From positions 304,694-368,693 of the forward strand of contig NZ_KE386908.1 of assembly GCF_000429485.1 (NCBI RefSeq): a stretch of DNA of 64,000 bases, written 5' to 3'. A model generated the notes under the pieces. It saw only the letters and a program-made list of their open reading frames with translations, was not told the DNA's origin and searched no databases. How positions within the stretch are numbered: position 1 is the first letter of the stretch; each line of letters begins with the position of its first letter. A program made the translations under genes and the position numbers. Source of the stretch: Aliagarivorans marinus DSM 23064. GTDB lineage: Bacteria; Pseudomonadota; Gammaproteobacteria; Enterobacterales; Celerinatantimonadaceae. Of the stretch, positions 45,232 to 55,877 are shown piece after piece.

Positions 45232-48200
45232 ATGCCAAAACGTAACGACATAAAAAGCATTCTGATTTTGGGCGCAGGCCCGATTGTTATCGGCCAGGCC
45301 TGTGAGTTTGACTACTCAGGTGCTCAAGCCTGTAAGGCGCTGCGCGAAGAAGGTTACCGGGTAATCCTGGTGAACTCGAACCCAGCGACCATCATGACCG
45401 ACCCAGAGATGGCTGATGCAACTTACATCGAGCCAATCCACTGGGAAGTGGTTGAAAAGATTATTGCTAAAGAGCGCCCAGATGCGGTACTGCCTACCAT
45501 GGGTGGCCAGACTGCACTGAACTGTGCTTTGGATCTGGAGCGCGAGGGCGTTCTTGAGAAGTACAAGGTTGAGATGATCGGCGCTACCGCGGATGCCATC
45601 GACAAAGCCGAAGACCGTCACCGCTTCGACGAAGCGATGAAGAGCATCGGCCTTGAGTGTCCGCGTGCAGGTATCGCCCACAACATGGAAGAAGCTTACG
45701 GCGTACTCGACCAAGTTGGCTTCCCATGTATTATCCGTCCGTCTTTCACCATGGGTGGTAGCGGCGGTGGTATCGCCTACAACAAAGAAGAGTTCGATGA
45801 GATCTGTACCCGCGGTCTGGACCTGTCGCCAACCAACGAGCTGTTGATTGACGAGAGCCTGATTGGCTGGAAAGAGTACGAGATGGAAGTGGTTCGCGAT
45901 AAGAACGACAACTGCATCATCGTATGTTCTATCGAAAACTTCGACCCAATGGGTGTCCACACCGGTGACTCAATCACCGTTGCGCCTGCGCAAACCCTGT
46001 CTGACAAAGAGTATCAGCTGATGCGTAACGCATCGCTGGCGGTACTGCGCGAGATTGGCGTAGAAACCGGTGGCTCTAACGTACAGTTTGGTGTGAACCC
46101 GAACGACGGCCGTATGGTTATCATCGAGATGAACCCACGTGTTTCTCGCTCGTCTGCTCTGGCCTCGAAAGCGACCGGTTTCCCGATTGCAAAAATTGCT
46201 GCCAAGCTGGCGGTGGGCTTCACCCTTGATGAGCTGCAAAACGACATCACCGGTGGTCGCACCCCGGCGTCGTTCGAGCCGTCTATCGACTATGTAGTGA
46301 CCAAGATCCCACGCTTTAACTTCGAGAAGTTTGCCGGCGCTAACGACCGTCTGACCACTCAGATGAAGTCGGTGGGTGAGGTAATGGCTATCGGCCGTAA
46401 CCAACAAGAGTCGCTGCAAAAGGCCCTGCGTGGTCTGGAAGTAGGCGCCAATGGCTTCGACCCAATCGTAGACCTGAATGCAGCGGACGCGATGGACACC
46501 ATCCGTCATGAGTTGCAGAACGTGGGCGCCGAGCGTATCTGGTACATCGCCGATGCCTTCCGTGCAGGCCTAAGCGTGCAAGACATCTTCAACCTGACCA
46601 AGATTGATTTCTGGTTCCTGGTGCAAATCGAAGAGCTTATCCAACTGGAGAACCAAGTTGCTGAAGGCGGCGTGGCCTCGTTGGATGAAGACTTCCTGCG
46701 CAAGCTGAAGCGTAAAGGTTTTGCCGATGCGCGTCTGGCAGAGCTTACTGGTGTATCTGAAGGCGAGCTGCGCAAGCTGCGTCAACGTCTGAACATTCTG
46801 CCGGTGTACAAGCGTGTAGATACCTGTGCCGCGGAATTCGCAACCGACACCGCCTACATGTACTCAAGCTACGACGAAGAGTGTGAAGCCAACCCGTCTG
46901 ATAAAGACAAGATCATGGTATTGGGCGGTGGCCCGAACCGTATCGGTCAAGGCATCGAGTTCGACTACTGCTGTGTACACGCCGCTCTGGCGATGCGCGA
47001 AGACGGTTACGAGACCATCATGGTTAACTGTAACCCAGAGACCGTATCGACTGACTACGACACCTCAGACCGCCTGTACTTCGAGCCAGTAACCCTGGAA
47101 GACGTACTGGAAATCGTCCGCGTTGAGCAGCCTAAGGGCGTGATTGTTCAATACGGTGGTCAAACCCCGCTTAAACTGGCTCGCGCCTTGGAAGCGGCTG
47201 GTGTGCCAATCATCGGTACTTCACCGGATGCGATTGACCGCGCCGAAGACCGTGAGCGTTTCCAACAAGCAGTTGACCGCCTCAAGCTGAAGCAGCCTGA
47301 GAACGACACCGTGACTACCGTTGAAGAAGCGGTACGCAGCGCTGAGCGCATCGGTTACCCACTGGTAGTTCGCCCGTCTTACGTACTGGGTGGTCGCGCC
47401 ATGGAAATCGTCTATGACGAAGTCGACTTGCGTCGCTACTTCAACGAAGCGGTAAGCGTATCTAACGAATCTCCAGTACTGCTGGATAGCTTCCTGAACG
47501 ACGCTATCGAAGTGGACATCGACGCCATCTGTGACGGCAAAGACGTGGTGATTGGCGGCATCATGGAGCACATCGAGCAAGCTGGTGTTCACTCTGGTGA
47601 CTCTGCCTGTTCACTGCCTCCTTACACCCTGAGCCCGCAAATCCAAGATCGTCTGCGCGAGCAAGTACGTGCTTTGGCACTGGAGCTGGGCGTAATCGGT
47701 CTGATGAACACGCAGTTCGCGATTAAGGGCGATGACATCTACCTGATCGAAGTGAACCCACGTGCTGCGCGTACCGTGCCGTTCGTATCGAAAGCCACCG
47801 GTGTGCCAATCGCTAAGGTTGCTGCGCGGGTAATGGCCGGTAAAACTCTGGCAGAACAGGGCTTCACCAAAGAAGTGATCCCACCGTTCTACTCAGTGAA
47901 AGAAGTGGTACTGCCGTTTAACAAGTTCCCGGGTGTTGACCCAATCTTGGGCCCAGAGATGCGCTCTACCGGTGAGGTAATGGGCGTCGGTGATACCTTC
48001 GCTGAAGCCTACGCTAAAGCTGAGCTGGGCATTGGTAACGATGGTCCTAAGAGCGGCCGTGCGCTGCTCTCGGTTCGTCACTCAGACAAGCACCGCGTTG
48101 CTGAGCTGGCTAAGAAGCTGGTTGAGCTGGGCTACGAGCTGGATGCAACCCACGGTACTGCCGTTATCTTGGGCGAAGCGGGTATCAACCCTCGCTTGGT

Positions 48201-48450
48201 GAACAAGGTGCACGAAGGTCGTCCACACATCCTTGACCGCATGAAGAACGGCGAGTACGCCTACGTGGTAAACACCACCGAAGGCCGCCAGTCTATCGAA
48301 GACTCGCGTCAGCTACGTCGCGCAGCCCTGCGTTACAAGGTGAACTACACCACTACCCTGAATGGCGCATTCGCGACCTGTCAGGCCCACTCGGCCGATG
48401 ACCGTGGCGTGGTGACTTCAGTACAAGAGCTGCATCAGCGTATGAAGTAA
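45232..48450 (+). CDS. carB: Carbamoyl-phosphate synthase large subunit
   Basis: 1072-residue synthetase subunit made of two homologous ATP-grasp halves plus an oligomerisation and a C-terminal allosteric MGS-like domain. The first half has [26 protein letters not shown] and the second repeats it as [46 protein letters not shown] and [20 protein letters not shown] are the paired catalytic motifs. The last ~130 residues bind effectors such as ornithine and UMP in relatives. Full length. A terminator lies 100 bp downstream. Confidence 0.99.
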   Translation: MPKRNDIKSILILGAGPIVIGQACEFDYSGAQACKALREEGYRVILVNSNPATIMTDPEMADATYIEPIHWEVVEKIIAKERPDAVLPTMGGQTALNCALDLEREGVLEKYKVEMIGATADAIDKAEDRHRFDEAMKSIGLECPRAGIAHNMEEAYGVLDQVGFPCIIRPSFTMGGSGGGIAYNKEEFDEICTRGLDLSPTNELLIDESLIGWKEYEMEVVRDKNDNCIIVCSIENFDPMGVHTGDSITVAPAQTLSDKEYQLMRNASLAVLREIGVETGGSNVQFGVNPNDGRMVIIEMNPRVSRSSALASKATGFPIAKIAAKLAVGFTLDELQNDITGGRTPASFEPSIDYVVTKIPRFNFEKFAGANDRLTTQMKSVGEVMAIGRNQQESLQKALRGLEVGANGFDPIVDLNAADAMDTIRHELQNVGAERIWYIADAFRAGLSVQDIFNLTKIDFWFLVQIEELIQLENQVAEGGVASLDEDFLRKLKRKGFADARLAELTGVSEGELRKLRQRLNILPVYKRVDTCAAEFATDTAYMYSSYDEECEANPSDKDKIMVLGGGPNRIGQGIEFDYCCVHAALAMREDGYETIMVNCNPETVSTDYDTSDRLYFEPVTLEDVLEIVRVEQPKGVIVQYGGQTPLKLARALEAAGVPIIGTSPDAIDRAEDRERFQQAVDRLKLKQPENDTVTTVEEAVRSAERIGYPLVVRPSYVLGGRAMEIVYDEVDLRRYFNEAVSVSNESPVLLDSFLNDAIEVDIDAICDGKDVVIGGIMEHIEQAGVHSGDSACSLPPYTLSPQIQDRLREQVRALALELGVIGLMNTQFAIKGDDIYLIEVNPRAARTVPFVSKATGVPIAKVAARVMAGKTLAEQGFTKEVIPPFYSVKEVVLPFNKFPGVDPILGPEMRSTGEVMGVGDTFAEAYAKAELGIGNDGPKSGRALLSVRHSDKHRVAELAKKLVELGYELDATHGTAVILGEAGINPRLVNKVHEGRPHILDRMKNGEYAYVVNTTEGRQSIEDSRQLRRAALRYKVNYTTTLNGAFATCQAHSADDRGVVTSVQELHQRMK

Positions 48451-48485
48451 GGAGAGCCCGCTTTCCTGACCGAAATGGCCAAGGC

Positions 48486-48581
48486 TTCACGCTTTTGTCA
48501 TTTCGGGTTACACTGAAGACAAGATCTTAAGAAGATAAGATTTAAAAAACGCTGGCTATCATTAGATGGCCAGTTTTTTTT
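48486..48581 (+). ncRNA. Candidate GraL-like greA leader RNA
   Basis: TTCACG (48486-48491) and TACACT (48509-48514) with a 17-bp spacer make a plausible promoter. A transcript starting near 48521 would end about 60 nt later at the strong terminator (48552-48581), 78 bp before greA. E. coli makes the small RNA GraL from a similarly placed terminator in its greA leader. The terminator may instead serve only carB. Confidence 0.35.
48552..48581 (+). terminator. Terminator between carB and greA
   Basis: CTGGCTATC/GATGGCCAG stem (48552-48560 and 48565-48573, one G-T pair) with an eight-T tail. Confidence 0.93.
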
Positions 48582-48659
48582 CTGTCTTTAGTGCTGCCAT
48601 ATAGGTAGCTTTTTCTGTTCAAAGCGATTTAACGCTGTAAGCGATGAAGAGTTAATACT

Positions 48660-49136
48660 ATGCAAGCAATCCCAATGACCGTGCGTGGCGCTGACCAGCT
48701 ACGTGAGGAACTGGAACATCTGAAGACCGTGCGCCGCCCGGCAATTATCGATGCTATCGCTGAGGCCCGCGAGCATGGCGATTTAAAAGAAAATGCCGAG
48801 TACCACGCTGCGCGTGAGCAACAAGGTTTTTGCGAAGGCCGCATTCAGGAAATCGAAGCCAAGCTGAGCAACGTGCAGGTTATCGATGTCACCAAGATGC
48901 CAAACAACGGCAAAGTGATCTTCGGTGCCACCGTGACCCTGCTTAACTTGGATACCGAAGACGAAGTGACCTACCAAATTGTGGGTGACGACGAGGCGGA
49001 CCTAAAACAGAACATGATCTCCGTAAACTCTCCAATTGCCCGTGCCCTGATTGGCAAGCAATTGGATGACGAAGTCACCGTGCACACCCCCGGTGGTGAG
49101 GTGGACTACGAGATCACCGAGGTTGAGTACAAGTAA
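48660..49136 (+). CDS. greA: Transcription elongation factor GreA
   Basis: 158-residue factor that stimulates cleavage of the nascent transcript in backtracked RNA polymerase. The N-terminal coiled coil carries the acidic tip ([36 protein letters not shown]), and the C-terminal globular domain ends [11 protein letters not shown]. The start [14 protein letters not shown] is the GreA N-terminus. It follows carB with a terminator in between, so it has its own promoter or depends on read-through. Confidence 0.97.
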   Translation: MQAIPMTVRGADQLREELEHLKTVRRPAIIDAIAEAREHGDLKENAEYHAAREQQGFCEGRIQEIEAKLSNVQVIDVTKMPNNGKVIFGATVTLLNLDTEDEVTYQIVGDDEADLKQNMISVNSPIARALIGKQLDDEVTVHTPGGEVDYEITEVEYK

Positions 49137-49186
49137 CGACATCCGTAGGTCACATTGATGGTGTACCTTCGCTTTACTTGATTGAT

Positions 49187-49208
49187 ACGCAGCTTCGGCT
49201 GCGTTTTT
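49187..49208 (+). terminator. Terminator after greA
   Basis: ACGCAGC-TTCG-GCTGCGT hairpin (49187-49204) with five Ts. Confidence 0.9.
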
Positions 49209-49226
49209 CGTATTTAGAGGTATTAC

Positions 49227-49847
49227 GTGTTAGAGCTGGATTACTCGCGCTATCAAGCGCTGATTTTTGATATGGATGGCACCTTGGTCGACTCTATGCC
49301 ATCGCACTTAAAGGCATGGCAAACGGCTTTGGAAGAGCAGGGGCTACCGGTGGATATCGACTTTGTTGGAAAGCGCGGCGGTATGCCGACTCCCAAGATT
49401 GCCGACGAGTACGCCAGCCACTTTGGCGTGACCTTCGATAAGGCTCAGTTGGTCAAAACCAAGAAAGCCACCTTTGACACGCTATGGCAGGAAGTAGCGC
49501 GCATCCCAGCAAGCGTAGCGGTTGCTGAGCAGTTCCAAGGCAAGCTACCGATGGCGGTGGGTACTGGCGCAGAGCGCAGTAATATGCAGCGGATCCTCGA
49601 TAACCTATCGTTGACAGAGATGTTCACCACCTTGGTGAGCGCCGATGAGGTGAAGGCGCACAAGCCTGAGCCCGATACCTTCTTATACGCCGCCAAGGAG
49701 ATGAATACCGCACCTGAGCAATGCCTAGTGTTTGAAGACACTCCCTTTGGCCTGCAGGCTGCGCACAACGCCGGTATGGATTGCGTATTGGTATTGGATG
49801 GGCAACTGGCGGAATTCCATGCTTGTCCGGAGCATCAGACTGCATAA
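49227..49847 (+). CDS. HAD-family sugar phosphatase, YqaB-like
   Basis: 206-residue haloacid-dehalogenase hydrolase. The catalytic motif FDMDGTLVDS places the nucleophile at D15 and the acid at D17. A C1-cap region follows with HLKAWQTALEEQG and RGGMPTPKIADEYA. Motif II is VGTGAERSNM, motif III K(A/P)HKPEPDTFLYAA, and motif IV VFEDTPFGLQAAHNAGM. This is the beta-phosphoglucomutase/YqaB branch; fructose-1-phosphate phosphatase activity is likely but unproven. GTG start with AGAGG upstream. The greA terminator and the next gene's own gap suggest monocistronic expression. Confidence 0.88.
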   Translation: MLELDYSRYQALIFDMDGTLVDSMPSHLKAWQTALEEQGLPVDIDFVGKRGGMPTPKIADEYASHFGVTFDKAQLVKTKKATFDTLWQEVARIPASVAVAEQFQGKLPMAVGTGAERSNMQRILDNLSLTEMFTTLVSADEVKAHKPEPDTFLYAAKEMNTAPEQCLVFEDTPFGLQAAHNAGMDCVLVLDGQLAEFHACPEHQTA

Positions 49848-49963
49848 ATCCTTATGCGTGCGATATTTGAACAATAACTCGCGTTTTGATAGATTAATGA
49901 CCAACCAGGGACGGGTAAACTGTTTATTTTGTTTTGCTAATTGGCATTTTCAGGTGGTAACAA

Positions 49964-50431
49964 ATGCAAGTATCCCAAACTGGTTTCTCTGCAGCGCAAT
50001 ACCTTTCTTCCGCTGGCGATGCTCGGATCCAACCGACGCCGCCGCGCGATATCGTTGATCGCATCAAAGACGAGTACGACAAGCTCAGCCCTGAGCAGCA
50101 GCTGCAGGCGCGCCGGGCCGCTGAAGGCGCAGTAGCGGATTACAAAGCCGGTGAGCAAGCCAAGACCGATGCAAAGCGCAACACTGCCCTACAGGTCAAT
50201 CAGGTGCAACATCAAGACAAGTTGGTGGATATCTACCTGCAGACCACCATGGGGGGCGACAAATCCGGCTCTTCACGTAGTGATGGAACCTGGACCACGG
50301 TGAAATCGATCAACGACAGCATCGAAAACCAGCAGAAAGCTGATCGCTACCTGAAGACTGCGGGCATCTACGCACAAGTGCGCGATTGGGAGCAGACCCC
50401 GCGCCCTGAGCTGTTAAACGAGCAGGTTTAA
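49964..50431 (+). CDS. Small soluble protein of unknown function
   Basis: 155-residue hydrophilic protein without signal peptide or membrane segments. It begins MQVSQTGFSAAQYLSSAGDARIQPTPPRDIVDRI and is mostly polar helix (EYDKLSPEQQLQARRAAEGAVADYK). A Gly/Ser-rich patch (GGDKSGSSRSDGTW) lies near residue 100. The start follows AGGTGG. No family was recognised; the opening resembles small proteins with QVSxxGFS heads seen near flagellar or surface genes, but I cannot support a function. Its TAA stop is directly joined to the first base of the 160-bp repeat element, so the element sits exactly at its 3' end. Confidence 0.7.
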   Translation: MQVSQTGFSAAQYLSSAGDARIQPTPPRDIVDRIKDEYDKLSPEQQLQARRAAEGAVADYKAGEQAKTDAKRNTALQVNQVQHQDKLVDIYLQTTMGGDKSGSSRSDGTWTTVKSINDSIENQQKADRYLKTAGIYAQVRDWEQTPRPELLNEQV

Positions 50432-50590
50432 TACCAATCAGAACAAGTATCTGGTCATCTTTGCTGGTTAAAATCTTTGGTGGCAGCGTCAGCGCTTTTG
50501 TAATTAGTCCACTAGTTACGGCAAGCCCTTCCTCGTCCTCAAAGATTTTTCCTGCGCAATATCTGAACATCTACTTATTCGGATTGGTAT
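50431..50590. mobile_element. 160-bp palindromic MITE-like element, copy A
   Basis: Bounded by ATACCAATC at the left and GATTGGTAT at the right; the first ~27 bp are inverted at the right end with a few mismatches (left ATACCAATCAGAACAAGTA against ATACCAATCCGAATAAGTA). Inside, AAAATCTTTG (50470-50479) pairs with CAAAGATTTT (50540-50549), and GTAATTAGT (50510-50518) pairs with ACTAGTTAC around CC. It is the same length as copy B at 63343-63502, with 23 differences (about 86% identity). It encodes no transposase. A minus-strand frame (MFRYCAGKIF...) is shared with copy B but diverges mostly at amino-acid-changing sites. Confidence 0.85.
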
Positions 50591-50598
50591 AAAAACGC

Positions 50599-50623
50599 AA
50601 AAAGCGGCCATTGGCCGCTTTTT
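50599..50623. terminator. Bidirectional terminator
   Basis: AAAAAGCGGCC-ATT-GGCCGCTTTTT is a perfect 11-bp inverted repeat with A and T runs on both sides. It serves yhbY from the right and the 49964-50431 gene from the left. Confidence 0.95.
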
Positions 50624-50644
50624 AGTATGCAGTGCCGGTTAGGG

Positions 50645-50941
50645 CTACTTGCGAGGTAGTTCGATCTTTCGGTTTTCCGACGGGCGGTAAATCACCAGGA
50701 TGTGACCGATGGTCTGTACCTTCACTGCCCTGGTGTTTGACACGATGGTGTCTGCAATCAATTGCTTCATTTCCCGATCGTCGGTGGGGATCTTCACCTT
50801 GATCAATTCGTGATGATCAAGTGCCAGCTCAATCTCGGCCATAATCCCCTCAGTCAAGCCATTGGCACCCAGCAAGACGACAGGCTTGAGCGGATGGGCC
50901 AAGGACTTAAGGTGTTGTTTCTGCTTATTACTCAGTTGCAT
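50645..50941 (-). CDS. yhbY: Ribosome-assembly RNA-binding protein YhbY
   Basis: 98-residue CRM-domain protein that binds pre-50S particles. The sequence MQLSNKQKQHLKSLAHPLKPVVLLGANGLTEGIMAEIELALDHHELIKVKIP, with the GxxGxT loop (GANGLT), is diagnostic. It is divergent from rlmE with a 103-bp gap, the arrangement common in gammaproteobacteria. A bidirectional terminator ends it. Confidence 0.96.
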   Translation of the reverse strand: MQLSNKQKQHLKSLAHPLKPVVLLGANGLTEGIMAEIELALDHHELIKVKIPTDDREMKQLIADTIVSNTRAVKVQTIGHILVIYRPSENRKIELPRK

Positions 50942-51044
50942 AGAAATTTTCTACTGACTCGGGGTTGAAAACCCTTATTTTAACGCCATCTCTAGGCTAT
51001 TACTATGTAATCGTCCTAACTAAATACTATTCGGTAAGTTTTCG

Positions 51045-51674
51045 GTGACCAAAAAGAAACATTCAGCCAGCTCCAAGCGCTGGTTAAACGAACATTTTGA
51101 TGACCATTACGTCCAGCAAGCGCAGAAACAAGGCCTGCGCTCACGGGCGGTTTTCAAGATTGAAGAGATCCAGCAAAAGGACAAACTGCTGAAGCCGGGC
51201 ATGACGGTTGTCGACCTTGGGGCTGCCCCTGGGGGATGGTCACAATACGCGGTGGAGCAGGTGGGCATGGGTGGCCATGTGATCGCCTGTGACATCTTGC
51301 AGATGGACCCAATTGCTGGCGTCGATTTCTTGTGCGGTGACTTCCGAGAAGAAGCCGTGCTGAATGCCTTGTTGGAGCGTATTGGCGACAACAAGGTCGA
51401 TGTGGTGATGTCAGATATGGCACCGAACATGAGCGGCAATAAAGCCGTTGATCAATCGGGGGCAATGTATTTGGTTGAGCTGGCGTTGGATATGTGCCGA
51501 GAGGTACTGGCACCGAAAGGCAGCTTTGTGGTCAAAGTATTCCAAGGAGAAGGTTTTGACCAATATCTGCAGGAAGTACGTAGTATGTTCAGTAGCGTCA
51601 AAACCCGTAAACCAGACTCTTCACGTGCCCGTTCCCGTGAAGTCTATTTGGTAGCTAGTGGTTTTAAACTGTAG
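51045..51674 (+). CDS. rlmE: 23S rRNA (uridine-2552-2'-O)-methyltransferase RlmE (FtsJ/RrmJ)
   Basis: 209-residue SAM-dependent enzyme that methylates U2552 in the ribosomal A loop late in 50S assembly. GTG start. SAM motif [15 protein letters not shown]; catalytic lysines and aspartate in [23 protein letters not shown] and [12 protein letters not shown]. Length is exactly typical. ftsH follows after 45 bp and is probably cotranscribed, as in E. coli where both are heat-shock genes; no sigma-32 site was identified here. Confidence 0.98.
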   Translation: MTKKKHSASSKRWLNEHFDDHYVQQAQKQGLRSRAVFKIEEIQQKDKLLKPGMTVVDLGAAPGGWSQYAVEQVGMGGHVIACDILQMDPIAGVDFLCGDFREEAVLNALLERIGDNKVDVVMSDMAPNMSGNKAVDQSGAMYLVELALDMCREVLAPKGSFVVKVFQGEGFDQYLQEVRSMFSSVKTRKPDSSRARSREVYLVASGFKL

Positions 51675-51719
51675 TACGCTAACTAAAGTTACCTTTTATT
51701 TACAGATGAGGTTTTCGTC

Positions 51720-53660
51720 TTGAGTGACATGGCAAAAAATCTGATTTTGTGGCTGGTCATCGCGGTAGTTTTGATGTCGGTTTTTCAAAGCTTTAGCCCC
51801 GATTCCAGTAGTGGTCGTCAAATGGACTACGCAACGTTTGTAAGGGAAGTCAATCACGGCCAGATCCGCGAAGTGAAGATTTCTGGGCAGGAGATCAACG
51901 GTGTTAAACGCACCGGCGAGCAATTCACTACTCTGATCCCATATCCAGATCGTGACCTGTTGAATGACCTTATCAAACAAGATGTGAAAGTGATTGGTGA
52001 GAAGCCGGAAGAACAAGGCTTACTGACTTCGATCTTTATTTCTTGGTTCCCGATGCTATTGCTGATCGGGGTGTGGATCTTCTTTATGCGTCAGATGCAA
52101 GGCGGCGGCGGTAAGGGCGCGATGTCCTTCGGCAAGAGCAAAGCGCGTCTGATGAGTGAAGACCAAATCAAAACCACCTTTGCCGATGTTGCTGGTTGCG
52201 ACGAAGCCAAAGAAGAAGTGGCAGAGCTGGTCGACTACCTGCGCGACCCAACCAAGTTCCAAAAGCTGGGCGGTAAGATCCCGACTGGTGTGTTGATGGT
52301 AGGTCCTCCGGGTACCGGTAAAACCTTGCTGGCCAAAGCGATTGCCGGTGAAGCGAAGGTACCGTTCTTTACCATCTCCGGTTCTGACTTTGTTGAGATG
52401 TTCGTGGGTGTGGGCGCCTCTCGTGTTCGCGACATGTTCGAGCAAGCTAAAAAGTCTGCGCCTTGCATCATCTTTATCGATGAGATTGATGCGGTAGGCC
52501 GTCAGCGTGGTGCTGGTCTGGGTGGTGGTCACGATGAGCGTGAGCAAACCCTTAACCAGATGCTGGTTGAGATGGATGGTTTCGAAGGTAACGAAGGTAT
52601 TATTGTTATCGCTGCGACTAACCGTCCTGACGTACTGGACCCTGCGCTGCTGCGCCCCGGTCGCTTCGACCGTCAGGTGACCGTTGGTCTGCCAGATGTA
52701 CGTGGTCGTGAGCAAATCCTTAAGGTACATATGCGCAAGGTGCCGCTGGCCGATGGCGTTGACGCGGCGGTAATCGCTCGCGGTACCCCAGGCTTCTCCG
52801 GTGCGGATTTGGCGAACCTAGTGAATGAGGCTGCCTTGTTTGCCGCCCGTGGTAACAAACGAACCGTTGCCATGGAAGAGTTCGAAAAAGCCAAAGACAA
52901 GATCATGATGGGTGCTGAGCGCAAGTCCATGGTGATGACCGAAAACGAGAAAGAGATGACCGCTTACCACGAAGCGGGTCACGCCATCGTTGGTCGCTTG
53001 GTGCCAGAGCACGACCCAGTTTATAAGGTGAGTATTATTCCACGTGGCCGCGCGCTGGGTGTGACCATGTACCTGCCTGAGCAAGACCGGGTGAGTCACA
53101 GCAAGCAGCACTTGGAGAGTATGATTTCCAGTCTTTATGGTGGCCGACTTGCTGAGAAGATCATCTACGGTGATGACAAAGTCTCCACCGGTGCGTCTAA
53201 TGATATTGAGCGTGCCACTGAGATTGCTCGCAAGATGGTGACCCAGTGGGGTCTGTCTGAATCGATGGGGCCACTGCTCTACGCCGATGAAGAAGGTGAG
53301 GTGTTCTTGGGCCGCACTGCGGCTAAGTCGAAGCATATGTCAGATGACACTGCCAAGGCGATTGACCATGAGATCCGTGCCGTTATCGACCGCAACTACT
53401 CGCGCGCAGAAAATCTGCTGAACGAGAACATGGACATCTTGCATGCCATGAAAGATGCGTTGATGAAGTATGAGACCATCGATGCCAAGCAAATCGATGA
53501 TCTGATGGAGCGCAAAGACCCTCGTCCACCTGCGGATTGGGATCAAGACAGCAGCAGCTCGGGCGGTAGCGATGACAACTCCGGTGCCAGCGCGGTGGCC
53601 GAAGAAGACAAGCCAAAGGCAAGTGGCGACAGCCCGATGTCTGAAGACCCGGCTCAGTAA
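51720..53660 (+). CDS. ftsH: ATP-dependent zinc metalloprotease FtsH
   Basis: 646-residue inner-membrane AAA+ protease that degrades unstable membrane and cytoplasmic proteins (sigma-32, LpxC in E. coli). Two membrane segments (about 7-23 and 102-122) flank a periplasmic domain. Walker A GPPGTGKT is at 195-202; the SRH region ([22 protein letters not shown]) and the zinc site HEAGH at 417-421 are intact. The TTG at 51720 is chosen because GAGG is 8 bp upstream; ATG 51729 (MAKNLILW) is the alternative. The Ser/Gly/Asp-rich tail is longer than usual. A terminator follows. Confidence 0.98.
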   Translation: MSDMAKNLILWLVIAVVLMSVFQSFSPDSSSGRQMDYATFVREVNHGQIREVKISGQEINGVKRTGEQFTTLIPYPDRDLLNDLIKQDVKVIGEKPEEQGLLTSIFISWFPMLLLIGVWIFFMRQMQGGGGKGAMSFGKSKARLMSEDQIKTTFADVAGCDEAKEEVAELVDYLRDPTKFQKLGGKIPTGVLMVGPPGTGKTLLAKAIAGEAKVPFFTISGSDFVEMFVGVGASRVRDMFEQAKKSAPCIIFIDEIDAVGRQRGAGLGGGHDEREQTLNQMLVEMDGFEGNEGIIVIAATNRPDVLDPALLRPGRFDRQVTVGLPDVRGREQILKVHMRKVPLADGVDAAVIARGTPGFSGADLANLVNEAALFAARGNKRTVAMEEFEKAKDKIMMGAERKSMVMTENEKEMTAYHEAGHAIVGRLVPEHDPVYKVSIIPRGRALGVTMYLPEQDRVSHSKQHLESMISSLYGGRLAEKIIYGDDKVSTGASNDIERATEIARKMVTQWGLSESMGPLLYADEEGEVFLGRTAAKSKHMSDDTAKAIDHEIRAVIDRNYSRAENLLNENMDILHAMKDALMKYETIDAKQIDDLMERKDPRPPADWDQDSSSSGGSDDNSGASAVAEEDKPKASGDSPMSEDPAQ

Positions 53661-53675
53661 TCAATAAGAACTAGT

Positions 53676-53698
53676 GCCCCGCGCAAGCGGGGCTTTTT
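53676..53698 (+). terminator. Terminator between ftsH and folP
   Basis: GCCCCGC-GCAA-GCGGGGC stem with five Ts, ending 5 bp before the folP start. It occupies the place where a ribosome-binding site would be, so folP translation from read-through mRNA may be weak. Confidence 0.88.
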
Positions 53699-53703
53699 CG
53701 TCT

Positions 53704-54543
53704 ATGAAGCAAGCATTTCCTTTTCAACTCGCTGGACGTTGCTTCCAGCACCCCATCGTAATGGGAATCCTCAATGTCACCCCTGATTCGTTCTCCGATG
53801 GCGGCAGCTATCTAAACATCGACAGCGCGGTACAGCAGGCGCTCAAGATGCTTGATGATGGCGCCGAAATTATCGATATCGGTGGTGAATCGACCCGACC
53901 AGGCGCACCAGAAGTGTCTCTGGATGAAGAGCTGTCACGCACCATTCCGGTGATTGAAGCCATCCGCCAGCGCAGCGATTGCCTGATTTCCATCGATACC
54001 TACAAGGCGCAGGTGATGCGCGAGGCGGTGGCGGCAGGTGCCAGTATGATTAACGATGTCTGCGCGCTTAATCAGCAGGGTGCGCTGCAAGCGGCGGCTG
54101 AGCTGCAGGTGCCGGTGTGCCTGATGCATATGCAGGGTAAACCGCGGACCATGCAAGCCGACCCGCAGTATCGCGAAGTGGTGGCAGACATTGCTGAGTT
54201 CTTAGCGGAGCGCGTGGCGACCTGCGAGCAGGCAGGATTGGCCAAGGAGCTACTAATCCTTGATCCGGGCTTTGGCTTTGGTAAAACCTTGCAGCACAAC
54301 CTCGAGTTGCTGGCACGGCTCGAAGAATTTCATCAATTCGGCTTGCCTATATTGGCAGGAATGTCGAGAAAGAGTATGTTTGGGCAACTGTTGGATCGCT
54401 CAGTAGAGCAACGCTTGGCGGGAAGCCTAGCGGGCGCGATGCTGGCAGCGCAACAACACGCTCAGATTCTGCGGGTGCACGATGTAGCGCAAACCCGCGA
54501 TGTATTGGACGTATTAGAAGCAGTAGCAAAGAGTAAGCTATGA
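53704..54543 (+). CDS. folP: Dihydropteroate synthase
   Basis: 279-residue TIM-barrel enzyme that joins p-aminobenzoate to dihydropterin pyrophosphate in folate synthesis; the sulfonamide target. Motifs: [16 protein letters not shown] near the N-terminus, [13 protein letters not shown] and [10 protein letters not shown]. The ATG at 53704 starts [14 protein letters not shown], in line with the family; an in-frame upstream start would run through the terminator stem. It overlaps glmM by four bases (ATGA), so the two are coupled, as in most gammaproteobacteria. Confidence 0.97.
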   Translation: MKQAFPFQLAGRCFQHPIVMGILNVTPDSFSDGGSYLNIDSAVQQALKMLDDGAEIIDIGGESTRPGAPEVSLDEELSRTIPVIEAIRQRSDCLISIDTYKAQVMREAVAAGASMINDVCALNQQGALQAAAELQVPVCLMHMQGKPRTMQADPQYREVVADIAEFLAERVATCEQAGLAKELLILDPGFGFGKTLQHNLELLARLEEFHQFGLPILAGMSRKSMFGQLLDRSVEQRLAGSLAGAMLAAQQHAQILRVHDVAQTRDVLDVLEAVAKSKL

Positions 54544-55877
54544 CTAGAAAATATTTTGGCACCGATGGCGTGCGTGGCAAGGTAGGTGAGTACCCGATTA
54601 CCCCAGATTTTGCGCTTAAGTTAGGCTGGGCTGCGGGCAAGGTGCTCTCAAGCCAGGGAACCCGTAAAGTACTTATCGGTAAAGACACCCGCATCTCCGG
54701 CTATATGCTGGAGTCAGCACTCGAAGCGGGTCTGTCTTCAGCGGGCGTGCAAGCCAGTTTTGTTGGCCCGATGCCAACCCCAGCCGTTGCCTACCTAACC
54801 CGAACCTTCCGCGCAGAGGCGGGCATTGTTATTTCTGCATCGCACAACCCTTACTACGACAACGGTATTAAGTTCTTCTCTGCCGATGGCACCAAGTTGC
54901 CGGATGATGTCGAGCTAGCGATCGAGCAGCAGCTGGATAACCCGATTACCTGTGTTGAGTCAAATATGTTGGGTAAAGCTAAGCGCATCGAAGATGCGGT
55001 TGGCCGTTATATCGAGTTTTGTAAGAGTACCTTCCCAAATCGCTTTAGCCTCAACGGCCTGCGTATTGTGGTTGACTGCGCCAACGGTGCAACCTATCAC
55101 ATTGCGCCAAAGGTGTTTGCCGAGCTAGGCGCCGAAGTTATTGCTATTGCCAATCAGCCCGACGGGCTGAATATCAACGAGCGCTGCGGCGCCACCAACA
55201 CCAAGCTGCTAGCTGAAGAGGTGCTTAAGCACCGCGCCGATCTTGGTATCGCCTTCGATGGTGATGGCGACCGGGTGATGATGATTGATGGCAATGGCCA
55301 GCAAGTTGATGGCGACGAAATCCTGTATATCCTAGCGTGCGACGCCCAAGACACCGGCCGTTTGAACGGTGGGGTGGTGGGCACGTTGATGACCAACCTC
55401 GCCTTCGAGCAAGCCATGGAAGCGCGCAATATTCCTTTTGTTCGCGCGAAAGTAGGCGATCGCTACGTGATGGAGCAGCTGCTGGAACACGGCTGGGCAT
55501 TTGGCGGCGAGAACTCTGGCCATATTATCTGTCTGGAACACACCACTACTGGCGATGGTATCGTGGCTGCCCTGCAGGTACTGGCTGCCATGTTGAGCAA
55601 AGGGGAAGATCTGCGCGGACTACTCAAAGACCTCACCCTGTACCCACAATTACTGGTGAACGTGCGCTTCCAAGGCGATAGCGATCCACTCTCCAGTGAA
55701 GTGGTGCAGCAAGCTCAGGCAGAAGCCGAGGCCAAGCTTGCTGGTAATGGCCGGGTGCTGCTGCGTAAGTCAGGTACCGAGCCGCTGCTACGGGTGATGG
55801 TTGAAGGGCGCGACTCGGCCTTGGTCGAGAGCTGTGCCCAGTCCATTGCCGATGCAGTCAAAGTGGCCTGCGCGTAA
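54540..55877 (+). CDS. glmM: Phosphoglucosamine mutase
   Basis: 445-residue enzyme that converts glucosamine-6-phosphate to glucosamine-1-phosphate for peptidoglycan and LPS precursors. The phosphorylated serine is S101 in [11 protein letters not shown]. Metal loop [12 protein letters not shown], sugar loop GGENSGH and phosphate loop [12 protein letters not shown] are intact. Start overlaps the folP stop. tpiA, often found between glmM and secG in pseudomonads, is absent, as in Shewanella-like genomes. Confidence 0.98.
   Translation: MTRKYFGTDGVRGKVGEYPITPDFALKLGWAAGKVLSSQGTRKVLIGKDTRISGYMLESALEAGLSSAGVQASFVGPMPTPAVAYLTRTFRAEAGIVISASHNPYYDNGIKFFSADGTKLPDDVELAIEQQLDNPITCVESNMLGKAKRIEDAVGRYIEFCKSTFPNRFSLNGLRIVVDCANGATYHIAPKVFAELGAEVIAIANQPDGLNINERCGATNTKLLAEEVLKHRADLGIAFDGDGDRVMMIDGNGQQVDGDEILYILACDAQDTGRLNGGVVGTLMTNLAFEQAMEARNIPFVRAKVGDRYVMEQLLEHGWAFGGENSGHIICLEHTTTGDGIVAALQVLAAMLSKGEDLRGLLKDLTLYPQLLVNVRFQGDSDPLSSEVVQQAQAEAEAKLAGNGRVLLRKSGTEPLLRVMVEGRDSALVESCAQSIADAVKVACA

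Noticed and set aside
45316..47592. Long open frames opposite carB and other highly expressed genes
   Set aside because: They lie wholly antisense to strongly conserved genes, follow their codon periodicity, and show no protein-like motifs.
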